A stretch of DNA of 14,531 bases from Leucobacter sp. (GTDB lineage Bacteria; Actinomycetota; Actinomycetes; Actinomycetales; Microbacteriaceae), in assembly GCA_031178565.1 (NCBI GenBank), contig JAPSIU010000041.1, forward strand, positions 1-14,531. The letters are read 5' to 3'. Shown in pieces: positions 1 through 6,598 of this stretch. The notes beneath the pieces are model-generated. The model was not told the origin of the DNA, made no database searches, and saw only the letters and a program-made list of their open reading frames with translations. Position 1 is the first letter of the stretch, and each line of letters begins with the position of its first letter. The translations under genes and the position numbers were made by a program.

Positions 1-733
1 CGCCGGTCTGCAGCGCGTTGGTGGTGGCCGTCGCATCGGCGAAGTACTTGAGCGTGACCTGCTCGACGCCGGGCGCCTCGCCCCAGTAGTCGTCGCGCGT
101 GTCGAGCACGATGCTCTCGTTCGGGGTCCAGGTCTCGACCGCGTACGGGCCGGTGCCGACGGGGGCGTTCGCGAGGTCGTCGACGCCGTCGGTGGAGAAG
201 ATCGCGCCGACCGGCGTTGCGAGGCTGAAGAGCCAGGCGTTCGACGGAGTGCTCAGGTGCACGGCGACCTCGGTATCGGAGACCGCCTCGACGCTCTCGA
301 CGACGTCCATCTTCGCCTTCAGGCTCGAGACCCAGTCGGATTTGACGCGGTCGAAGCTGAACTTGACGTCCTCGGCGGTGAACTCGTCGCCGTTGGAGAA
401 GGTGACGCCCTCCCGCAGCGTGAAGGTGTAGGTCTTGCGGTCGTCGCTAACCGTCCACTCCTCGGCGAGCAGCGGGACGATCTCGCCCTCCTGGTTCAGT
501 TCGACGAGTCCCTCGTACACGTTCGACATCAGCGCCTGCGGGATCGCGGCTCCCGCGGTCGTGGTGAAGTCGAGGTTGGTGGGGGTGCCGGTGAACGCCA
601 CGGTGGCCGTGGTCGGCGTCTCGCCGCCCGATCCCGAGCCCTCGGCGGTGGAACCCGCCGAGCAGCCTGCGAGGGCGAGCGAACCGACGGCGAAGACGGC
701 CGCGGAGAGGAGGAGAGGAGTCTTACGTCGCAT
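1..733 (-). CDS. ABC transporter substrate-binding lipoprotein, family 5 (peptide/opine/nickel type), 3' part cut off by window edge
   Basis: The 244 visible codons are the N-terminal half of an extracellular solute-binding protein of the DppA/OppA type, which normally runs to about 500-550 residues. The start MRRKTPLLL leads into a hydrophobic signal segment and a lipobox LAGC with Cys24 as lipidation site, so the mature protein should be anchored outside the membrane. After a Ser/Gly/Thr linker come family-5 hallmarks: an N-lobe stretch with YEGLVEL, then LLAEEW, then the typical 'TYTFTLREGVTFSNGDEF' and 'AEDVKFSFDR' pattern, and later VGTGPY. I chose ATG 733 over the adjacent in-frame ATG at 736 because the AGGAAG upstream sits too close to the latter. 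Permease and ATPase genes would be expected beyond base 1. The ligand cannot be told; a FadR-type regulator is divergent. Family sure, substrate unknown. Confidence 0.93.
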   Translation of the reverse strand, partial: MRRKTPLLLSAAVFAVGSLALAGCSAGSTAEGSGSGGETPTTATVAFTGTPTNLDFTTTAGAAIPQALMSNVYEGLVELNQEGEIVPLLAEEWTVSDDRKTYTFTLREGVTFSNGDEFTAEDVKFSFDRVKSDWVSSLKAKMDVVESVEAVSDTEVAVHLSTPSNAWLFSLATPVGAIFSTDGVDDLANAPVGTGPYAVETWTPNESIVLDTRDDYWGEAPGVEQVTLKYFADATATTNALQTG

Positions 734-736
734 CAT

Positions 737-891
737 TGCTTCCTGTATGTAAGGTCGGGTCCCGTACGGATTTTAATCAGGATACATGGTAAGGCCACTT
801 AACGTCGCGCTAATATTTGAGAGTAGGTCCACAGCATCGGCGTCGAACCCGCGACCCGCCGTGGCGAACAGCAGGAAGAGCCTCAGCGACG
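737..891. promoter_or_regulatory. Divergent promoter region between binding protein and GntR regulator
   Basis: This 155-bp spacer holds an AT-rich patch (about 770-820) in otherwise GC-rich DNA. On the minus strand, TAAAAT at 775-770 matches the -10 consensus at five of six positions and would give a leader of about 30 nt for the binding-protein gene; I see no good -35. On the plus strand TAATAT (811-816) is a weaker -10 candidate for the regulator. A TGG-5 nt-CCA half-palindrome lies at about 787-797 between the two, a possible but weak GntR operator. The regulator's own ribosome site AGGAAGAG is at 873-880. Confidence 0.4.
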
Positions 892-1644
892 ATGTCACAC
901 AGTTTCGAACCGGCAGTACCGGTGCACACCTATCAGCGCATCGTCGAGCAGATCGAGCAGGCCATCGTCTCGGGCGAGATCCCGGTGGGGTCGCAGCTCG
1001 CGAGCGAGCGCGAGCTCATGGTGCAGTTCAGCGTCAGCAGGCCCACGGTGCGCGAGGCGCTGCGGATCCTGCAGAGCATGGGGCTCCTCGAGTCGAGGCC
1101 CGGCACCCGAGGCGGCCCCGTCGTGCTCGCGCCCTCCTCGAAGACCCTCAGGCGCTCGCTTCGCGCCATGGTCGGCACCGACGCCATGGACATCGTCGAG
1201 CTCGTGCAGTTCCGCGTGATCCTCGAGGGATCGACCAGCAAGCTCGCGGCGCTCCACCGCACCGAGGCGCAGCTCGAGCGCATGCGCGCGGCGGTCGACC
1301 GGATGCGCGCCTGCGCGGAGACGAACGCCGCCGACTTCGCTGATGCGGATCTCGAGTTTCACGAGGCGATCTGGGCCGCGAGCGGGAACGGCGTCCTCGA
1401 GATGAGCGGGCAGGCCGTCTCGGGTGTGCTGCGAACGCTCATGCAGCAGGACTCCTCGGGAGAGGACAGCGACAACCGCGTGAAACTCGCCTCCGCCGAG
1501 ATCGACCGCGGCCTCTACGAGGCGATCGCCGCTCGAGACGCGCATCTCGCCGGCAGCATCGCGAGCCGCGCCGTGGCGGAGCGGTTCGCCCCGCTGCTCG
1601 AGAGCGACGCCGAGCGCGCCGCACTGGAGCTGCTCGCGGAGTAG
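892..1644 (+). CDS. GntR-family transcriptional regulator, FadR subfamily (FCD domain)
   Basis: A 250-residue regulator. Residues 13-80 form the winged helix-turn-helix: YQRIVEQIEQAI, then the GntR signature LASERELMVQFSVSRPTVREAL (about 36-57), then GLLESRPGTRGG. Residues about 95-235 are the all-helical FCD ligand-binding domain with D153-L-E-F-H157 typical of its metal site. The two later His ligands normally found in FCD proteins are not evident: the usual 'EHR..l.eAI' is read here as EIDRGLYEAI (Asp205 in the His place), and the last helix has SRAVAERF without His. ATG 892 is chosen because the domain begins right after it and AGGAAGAG lies 11 bp upstream; the frame is open further back but that extension looks non-coding. 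Divergent from the family-5 binding protein, which it probably controls. The effector is unknown. Confidence 0.92.
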   Translation: MSHSFEPAVPVHTYQRIVEQIEQAIVSGEIPVGSQLASERELMVQFSVSRPTVREALRILQSMGLLESRPGTRGGPVVLAPSSKTLRRSLRAMVGTDAMDIVELVQFRVILEGSTSKLAALHRTEAQLERMRAAVDRMRACAETNAADFADADLEFHEAIWAASGNGVLEMSGQAVSGVLRTLMQQDSSGEDSDNRVKLASAEIDRGLYEAIAARDAHLAGSIASRAVAERFAPLLESDAERAALELLAE

Positions 1645-1651
1645 GAGCGGA

Positions 1652-2989
1652 TCAGCGGCGGATCGATCGCTGGCCGCCGAGCCCTCGGCCGTTCGGTACC
1701 GTCCCGCGCCGTCCCGCCACGGCGGCGAGCGCAGCGCAGGCCGCCGCGACGAGCACCGCGAAGATCGCGACGGCCGTTCCGAGGCCGACGAGCTCGGCGA
1801 GCGCGCCGAGCCCCAGCACCGGAAGCGCGCTGCCGAGATAGGTGACGGTGTAGACGGCGCTGACCGTCGATACGTGATGCTGCGGCGCCACCGCCGTCGT
1901 CGCCGCGGTGAACGCCGCCTGGAACGCGACGCCCTGCCCGACGCCCGCCAGCCCCGAGGCCGCGACGAGGAGCGGGACGCCGCCGACCCACCCGGCGATG
2001 CCGAGCCCCACGAGCGAGACAGCGAGCACGGAGAGGCCCGTCGGCATCCGCCATCCGCCTCGGAACGGGACGAGCTGGGTGAGCGCCGACGCGCCGAGTG
2101 TGACCGCCGACAGCAGACCGATCGCGAATCGCGAGTCGGTCGCCGCGATCGCGGCGAAGTGCGACGGCGCGAGCGAGAGGCAGAAGCCGAAGACCGTGAA
2201 GCTCAGGAACCCGGTAGCCGCGGCGATCCTGAAGGCGCGCACCGCGGCGGGCGTGCGGCCGGCGGGAGCACGGCTGAGGGGAATCCGCCCGCTCGGGACC
2301 CCGAGTTCCGGCGGCGCGTCGGCCAGCGGGATCGCCTCCGACCCGTGCGCCGAACCGTTCGCCGGGCCGCAGGCGGTGCGCGGAGCGACGAGCAGGATCA
2401 CCGGCACGAGGGCCGCGAGCACTGCCGCGATGGTGAGGAACGGCGCCGCGACGGGATCCCCGCCCACGAGCGACAGCGCTCCCCCGACGACGGGGCCCGC
2501 CGCCACGCCGCCCGAGCTCGCGAGCAGCGTGAGCCGTGCCGCGAACGCCGGCCTCGAAGGCATCAGGATCCTGAGCGCACCCGAGGCGGTCCCCGTCGCG
2601 CAAGCGATGGCCGCCCCCTGCGCGGCGCGGCCGATGCAGAACCAGACGAGCGAGGGGGCGAAGGCGAGGCTCGCAGTCGCCGCCGCCGCGACGACCAGCG
2701 CCGTCACGAGCACCGTCCGCCGGTTCACGGAGTCCGCGAAGCGACGGAACACGAGCAGCCCGACGATGAGCGCCGCGATGTAGCTGGAGAAGGCGAGCGC
2801 GACGCCGAACGGTCCGATGCCGAGCCTTCCCTCGAGCACCGGGAAGAGCGGCGTGCCGAGGTTCGCGCCGACGAGCAGCGAGAAGAGGGCGAGGGCGGTC
2901 AGCGCTACGCGCAGGCGGGGCCGTACGCGGGCAGGATCCGGGCGGGGTGGGCTCGGGGTGTCGACGGCTGGGGCGCTGGTGGCGCTCAT
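1652..2989 (-). CDS. MFS transporter, 12-TM, probable exporter
   Basis: A 445-residue Major Facilitator Superfamily permease of the inner membrane. A Pro-rich cytoplasmic start (1-25) is followed by about six TM helices, a hydrophilic central loop (about 203-250), and six more. The TM2-TM3 loop carries a motif A variant (RRFADSVNRRT, about 82-92). TM5 has GGVAAGPVVGG (160-170), matching motif C, which in this superfamily is a mark of proton-driven exporters. No substrate can be named. ATG 2989 has AGGAG at 3000-2996, six bases away. The stop lies only 7 bp from the stop of the convergent GntR gene. The divergent Lrp/AsnC-type regulator suggests amino-acid or amino-acid-like cargo and local control, but this is inference. 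A TTGCGC-17-TTGAAT pair at about 3122-3094 is a weak promoter candidate. Confidence 0.9.
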   Translation of the reverse strand: MSATSAPAVDTPSPPRPDPARVRPRLRVALTALALFSLLVGANLGTPLFPVLEGRLGIGPFGVALAFSSYIAALIVGLLVFRRFADSVNRRTVLVTALVVAAAATASLAFAPSLVWFCIGRAAQGAAIACATGTASGALRILMPSRPAFAARLTLLASSGGVAAGPVVGGALSLVGGDPVAAPFLTIAAVLAALVPVILLVAPRTACGPANGSAHGSEAIPLADAPPELGVPSGRIPLSRAPAGRTPAAVRAFRIAAATGFLSFTVFGFCLSLAPSHFAAIAATDSRFAIGLLSAVTLGASALTQLVPFRGGWRMPTGLSVLAVSLVGLGIAGWVGGVPLLVAASGLAGVGQGVAFQAAFTAATTAVAPQHHVSTVSAVYTVTYLGSALPVLGLGALAELVGLGTAVAIFAVLVAAACAALAAVAGRRGTVPNGRGLGGQRSIRR

Positions 2990-3138
2990 GGCGGGCTCCT
3001 GTTCGGTGTCGTCGCCCTTGTGAGGCGATCCGCACCGTCCGCGGGGTGTTGCGAAGCGGCGCGAGCGGGATCGCGCTGACCGCGTCCCGGAACAGATTCA
3101 AACCGCATCGCCCGTATTGCGCAACCGGCTCCCACAAG

Positions 3139-3157
3139 ATTGATCGATATGATCAAT
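3139..3157. promoter_or_regulatory. Perfect palindrome, probable operator of the Lrp-type regulator
   Basis: ATTGATC-GATAT-GATCAAT has perfect 7-bp arms around a 5-bp spacer. It lies in the 202-bp spacer between the divergent MFS and Lrp-type genes, 35 bp before the regulator start. It is AT-rich against a GC-rich background, which favours a binding site. It overlaps both candidate regulator promoter elements, so autorepression is the simplest reading. Lrp/AsnC proteins bind loose AT-rich palindromes of about 15 bp. Confidence 0.6.
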
Positions 3158-3169
3158 GTGGACGATATT
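3140..3169 (+). promoter_or_regulatory. Candidate promoter of the Lrp-type regulator
   Basis: TTGATC (3140-3145) and GATATT (3164-3169) are separated by 18 bp and would start transcription near 3176, just ahead of the AGAAGG ribosome site. TATGAT at 3148-3153 is an alternative -10 with five of six consensus bases but no -35. Either choice is covered by the palindrome. Confidence 0.35.
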
Positions 3170-3191
3170 CATCGGGCAGAAGGTGGTCAGA

Positions 3192-3656
3192 GTGAGCAGT
3201 CTCGACGCAACGGATCGGCGCATCCTGCGCGAGCTCGACCGGGACGCGCGGATGCCGACGGCGATGATCGCCCACCGCCTCGGCCTCGCCCGCGGCACGG
3301 TGCAGGCTCGGCTCGAGAAGCTCTCCTCCTCCGGTGCTCTGCGCGCGCACAGCGCGCGGGTCACGCCCGCAGCGCTCGGCAGACCGGTGGGCGCGAGTCT
3401 GCAGGTCGAGCTGGACCAGCATCAGATCTCGGAGGCCGTCGCCGCTCTCGCGGACATCCCCGAGGTGCTCGAGTGCTTCGCGCCGGCCGGCAACACCGAC
3501 CTGCTGCTCCGCGTCGTCGCCGAGAGCCCGGACGACCTCTACCGCGTGAGCGAGGAGATCCGCCTGTGCCCCGGCATCCGCCGCACCTCGACGAGTCTGT
3601 TCCTGCGCGAGGTGATCCCGTACCGCGTGACCGGTCTGCTCCACGAGGAGCCGTAG
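3192..3656 (+). CDS. Lrp/AsnC-family transcriptional regulator
   Basis: A 154-residue protein, the usual size for the family. SSLDATDRRILRELDRDARM opens the N-terminal helix-turn-helix, with the recognition region AHRLGLARGTVQARLEKL (about 27-44). The C-terminal RAM ligand-binding/oligomerisation domain spans about 65-145 and contains the typical GNTDLLLRV turn (100-108). I chose GTG 3192 because AGAAGG (3178-3183) is 8 bp upstream and the protein then begins as its relatives do. ATG 3156 and GTG 3183 are also in frame, but ATG 3156 lies inside the palindrome. Divergent from the MFS gene and convergent with the siderophore ATPase, so the MFS gene and its own promoter are the likely targets. 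The effector, probably an amino acid, is not visible. Confidence 0.92.
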   Translation: MSSLDATDRRILRELDRDARMPTAMIAHRLGLARGTVQARLEKLSSSGALRAHSARVTPAALGRPVGASLQVELDQHQISEAVAALADIPEVLECFAPAGNTDLLLRVVAESPDDLYRVSEEIRLCPGIRRTSTSLFLREVIPYRVTGLLHEEP

Positions 3657-3704
3657 CGCGCGACGAGGAGCGATCGCCCTCCCTCCGCTGACCGGAGCCG
3701 GGGC

Positions 3705-4466
3705 TCAGCCGCGGTAGTAGACCGCCACGCGCTTGCCCGAGTGGTCGATCACCTGCACCGGGGTCTCGAACACGTCCTCCAGCACCTCGGGTCGCATGAT
3801 CTCCTCGGGCGTCCCCGACGCGACGATCCGTCCGTTCGCGAGGGCGACGATGCGATCCGCGTAGGCCGAGGCGAAGTTCACATCGTGGATCACGAGGATC
3901 ACGGTCTTGCCCAGCGCGTCGGCCGCCGCCCGCACCTGCCCCATCATGCTCACGGCGTGGCGCATGTCGAGACCGGTGAGCGGCTCGTCGAGCAGCACGT
4001 AGTCGGTGTCCTGCGCGAGCACCATCGCGACGAAGGCCCGCTGCCGCTGCCCGCCCGAGAGCTCGTCGATGAACCGCTCCTCCATCCCCGCGAGATCGAG
4101 GAACGCGATCGCGGCGTGGATCGCCCGCTCGTCCACCGCCGTCAGCCGGCCCGCCGAGTGCGGGAACCTGCCGAAGGTGACGAGCTGCCGCACGGTCAGC
4201 CTCGCGAGGAAGTGGTTCTCCTGCTTCAGGATCGAGACCGTGCGAGCGAGATCCTTCGGCTTCGCGGTGCGCACGTCGAGCCCGCCCACGGTCACCCGGC
4301 CCCGATCCGCCTCGAGCAGCCGGCCGATGATCGTCAGCATGGTCGACTTCCCCGCCCCGTTCGGGCCGATGAGCGCGGTCACGCCGCCCCGCTCGATGGT
4401 GAGGTCGATCGGGCCGAGCACGTGCCGCCCCGCATAGTTCTTCTCGACGCCGCGCAATTCGATCAT
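3705..4466 (-). CDS. Iron-siderophore ABC transporter ATP-binding protein (YclP/FatE/CeuD type)
   Basis: A 253-residue cytoplasmic ATPase that powers siderophore import. All nucleotide-binding motifs are intact: Walker A GPNGAGKS (34-41), Q-loop Gln82 in LKQENHF, signature LSGGQ (136-140), Walker B YVLLDE (156-161) and H-loop His194. The stretch LKQENHFLARLTVRQLVTFGRFP is typical of the iron-chelate importer group. The start ATG 4466 is set by a strong AAGGAG (4478-4473) six bases away. It is the last gene of the operon, 16 bp after the second permease. Its stop overlaps a small GC hairpin facing the convergent Lrp gene. Function sure; the exact ferric chelate is inferred from the partner binding protein. 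Confidence 0.96.
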   Translation of the reverse strand: MIELRGVEKNYAGRHVLGPIDLTIERGGVTALIGPNGAGKSTMLTIIGRLLEADRGRVTVGGLDVRTAKPKDLARTVSILKQENHFLARLTVRQLVTFGRFPHSAGRLTAVDERAIHAAIAFLDLAGMEERFIDELSGGQRQRAFVAMVLAQDTDYVLLDEPLTGLDMRHAVSMMGQVRAAADALGKTVILVIHDVNFASAYADRIVALANGRIVASGTPEEIMRPEVLEDVFETPVQVIDHSGKRVAVYYRG

Positions 4467-4482
4467 CGGAGACTCCTTTCGG

Positions 4483-5529
4483 TCAACGCAGTCCCTTTCT
4501 GAGCAGCACGACGAGGAAGGTGAGCCCGCCGACGAACTCGATGATGACGGTCACGAGGCCCGCGGCGGAGAAGACGTTGCGCAGCACGAAGGTCGCGCCG
4601 AGCAGGGTGACGAGGCCGATGCCGATCGCGAGCGGCACGGTCTCGGAGTGGCTGTCGCCCGGCGCGAACTGATACGCGAGCGTCGCGACGAGGAACCCGA
4701 AGAAGGTCATCGGCCCCACCATGGTCGCCGACACCGACACGAGCACCGCCACGAGCACGAGCGTCGTGACGACCTCGCGCCGGTAGTGCACGCCGAGGCC
4801 GGTCGCGACGTCCCGGCCGAGCGCGACGACGTCGTAGGTGCGGCGGCGCAGCCACGCGTACACGAGGATCGCGAGCACCATGCCGCCCGCGATGGGGAGG
4901 TACTCGGGGTTGCCCTTGCCGATGCTTCCGAAGAGGCGGGCGCTCAGCACGTCGAACTCGCTCGGCGTGAGCGTGCGCTGCAGGAAGGTGGAGAGCGACC
5001 CGAAGCCGATCCCGAGCACCACCCCGACGAGCAGCATCAGATGCAGGTTGGCCCGGCGCCCCGAGAAGAGCCAGCCGTAGAGGATCGTCGCGAACACCAC
5101 CATGAGCGCGCTCTGGGCGATGATCTTCGGGATCCCCTCCATCGTTCCCGCCGCCGTGCCGAACGCGAACACCAGCGCCGTCTGGGTGAGCACGTAGAGC
5201 GCATCGAAACCGAGGATCGAGGGGGTCAGGATCCGATTCGAGGTCACCGTGTGGAAGAGCACCGTCGCGAGCGCCTGGGCGACCGCGACGAAGGCGATCG
5301 TGCCGAGCGATGTGAGCCGGGACTGCACGATGATCCAGAACCCCGGGCTGCCCGCCGGAGCGGGATTCTGGTAGACGAGGATCGCGATCGCGAGGGCCGC
5401 CGCGACCGCGTAGACGATGAGCAGAGCCCGGTGACGGGCCAGCCAGGACGGGCGCGGCTCCGACCACTCGGGCAGGTCCCCGGTGCTTCCGAGGCGGACG
5501 ATGCCCGCCGGGACCTCGCGCTCAGCCAC
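4483..5529 (-). CDS. Iron-siderophore ABC transporter permease 2 (YclO/FatC/CeuC type)
   Basis: A 348-residue FecCD-family membrane permease with about nine to ten TM helices after a 30-residue cytoplasmic start. TSNRILTPSILGFDALYVL (about 116-134) closely resembles the matching segment of YclO/FatC proteins. Near the C-terminus, VGPMTFFGFLVATLAYQ is the conserved segment expected to touch the ATPase. It should pair with the upstream permease to form the channel. The start is GTG 5529, overlapping the upstream stop by 8 bp; no clear ribosome site is visible, so translation probably depends on re-initiation after the first permease. Family and role are clear. Confidence 0.94.
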   Translation of the reverse strand: MAEREVPAGIVRLGSTGDLPEWSEPRPSWLARHRALLIVYAVAAALAIAILVYQNPAPAGSPGFWIIVQSRLTSLGTIAFVAVAQALATVLFHTVTSNRILTPSILGFDALYVLTQTALVFAFGTAAGTMEGIPKIIAQSALMVVFATILYGWLFSGRRANLHLMLLVGVVLGIGFGSLSTFLQRTLTPSEFDVLSARLFGSIGKGNPEYLPIAGGMVLAILVYAWLRRRTYDVVALGRDVATGLGVHYRREVVTTLVLVAVLVSVSATMVGPMTFFGFLVATLAYQFAPGDSHSETVPLAIGIGLVTLLGATFVLRNVFSAAGLVTVIIEFVGGLTFLVVLLRKGLR

Positions 5530-6598
5530 GGGCGCGCTGCCGGAGGAGCAGGGTGATGAACACCGCGCATCCGACGATCCCGAGCACCATCGAGACCGGG
5601 ATCTCGAACGGCATGATGACGATGCGGCCGATCAGGTCGCACGCGGTGACGAGGGCGACACCGCCGAGCACGACCCAGGGCAGGTTGCTGCGCACATTGT
5701 CTCCGCGGACCATCGCGACGATGTTCGGAACCACGAGGCCGAGGAACGGCAGGAAGCCGACGACGACGGTCGTGACGCCCGCGGCGATCGCGACGAGAGC
5801 GGTGCCCGCGATGAGGATCGCCTCGTAGCTGAGACCGAAGCTCGTCGCGATGTCCTTGCCGAGGCCCGCGACGGTGATGCGATCGGCCATCACGAACACG
5901 AGCAGCGTGACGACCGCGACGACCCACAGCACCTCGTAGCGACCGCGCACGACCGAGGTGAAGCTCCCCATGAACCAGACGCCGAGCATCTGCAGCAGAT
6001 TGAACTTCGCCGCGATGAAGGTGGTGAGGGCGCTGACGACGGCCCCGAGCATGATGCCGATCAGCGGCACCACGAGGGTCGTGCGGATGACGATGCGGCG
6101 CAGGATGAGCATGAACAGCATCGCGCCGACGAACGCGAAGACGCTCGCGATCACCATCCTGCCGAACAGGCCGACGCCGGGCAGCAGCAGCACCGTGAGC
6201 AGCAGGCCGAGCGCGGCCCACTCGGTCGTGCCCGAGGTCGTGGCGTCGACGAAGCGGTTCTGGGTGAGCATCTGCATGACGAGCCCGCTGGTCGCCATCG
6301 CGGCGCCCGACAGCACGAGCGCGATCGTGCGGGGCACGCGGGTGATCCAGAACATCTCGGAGCCGAACTCGCCGTCGCCGACATCGTAGACGCCGACCAG
6401 GAGCGAGGCGAGCAGCAGCGCTGCGACGACGGTGCAGGCGGCGATCAGCAGCCACGGGCGGCGCCTCGGCGGGGCGAGCTCCGGAGCGACCGGAGCGGTG
6501 CCGCCGACACTGCGGATGCGCCGATCGGGGCGCCCGCTCTCTCGAACGGACACCCCGCTCCCCGGCTTCCCGGGAGGTGCTTCGGAGCTCATGCTCAT
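5522..6598 (-). CDS. Iron-siderophore ABC transporter permease 1 (YclN/FatD/CeuB type)
   Basis: A 358-residue FecCD-family permease. A Pro/Arg-rich cytoplasmic leader (1-48) precedes about ten TM helices. The segment MQMLTQNRFVDATTSGTTEW replaces the more usual 'rNPLA.P..lG' of FecC/FhuB permeases, a variant shared with YclN/FatD/CeuB. GFLPFLGLVVPNIVAMVRGD (about 277-296) is the conserved cytoplasmic coupling loop. The ATG at 6598 overlaps the stop of the binding-protein gene (ATGA), a classic translational coupling; a second ATG at 6592 is also in frame. It forms the transmembrane channel with the next gene product. Confidence 0.95.
   Translation of the reverse strand: MSMSSEAPPGKPGSGVSVRESGRPDRRIRSVGGTAPVAPELAPPRRRPWLLIAACTVVAALLLASLLVGVYDVGDGEFGSEMFWITRVPRTIALVLSGAAMATSGLVMQMLTQNRFVDATTSGTTEWAALGLLLTVLLLPGVGLFGRMVIASVFAFVGAMLFMLILRRIVIRTTLVVPLIGIMLGAVVSALTTFIAAKFNLLQMLGVWFMGSFTSVVRGRYEVLWVVAVVTLLVFVMADRITVAGLGKDIATSFGLSYEAILIAGTALVAIAAGVTTVVVGFLPFLGLVVPNIVAMVRGDNVRSNLPWVVLGGVALVTACDLIGRIVIMPFEIPVSMVLGIVGCAVFITLLLRQRARG

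Noticed and set aside
817..891. N-terminal extension of the GntR regulator to an upstream GTG/ATG-type start
   Set aside because: The added residues are Arg-rich and lie over the divergent promoter area; family members begin close to the helix-turn-helix, as with ATG 892.
1653..1672. CAGCG/CGCTG inverted repeat near the convergent ends of the GntR and MFS genes
   Set aside because: The 5-bp stem with a 10-nt loop lies inside MFS coding sequence and is common by chance at this GC content.
1515..3137. Long frames opposite to or shifted within the MFS gene (540 codons on minus, 401 codons on plus)
   Set aside because: Their products are Arg/Gly/Pro-rich without hydrophobic or fold pattern, while the MFS frame gives twelve clean TM segments and a good ribosome site.
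3156..3191. ATG 3156 as start of the Lrp-type regulator
   Set aside because: The codon is inside the palindrome and has no ribosome site, while GTG 3192 has AGAAGG at proper distance and gives the standard family length.
3695..3706. GAGC-CGGG-GCTC hairpin between the Lrp-type gene and the ATPase gene as terminator
   Set aside because: The stem is only 4 bp, overlaps the ATPase stop codon and has no T-run; it is too weak to call.
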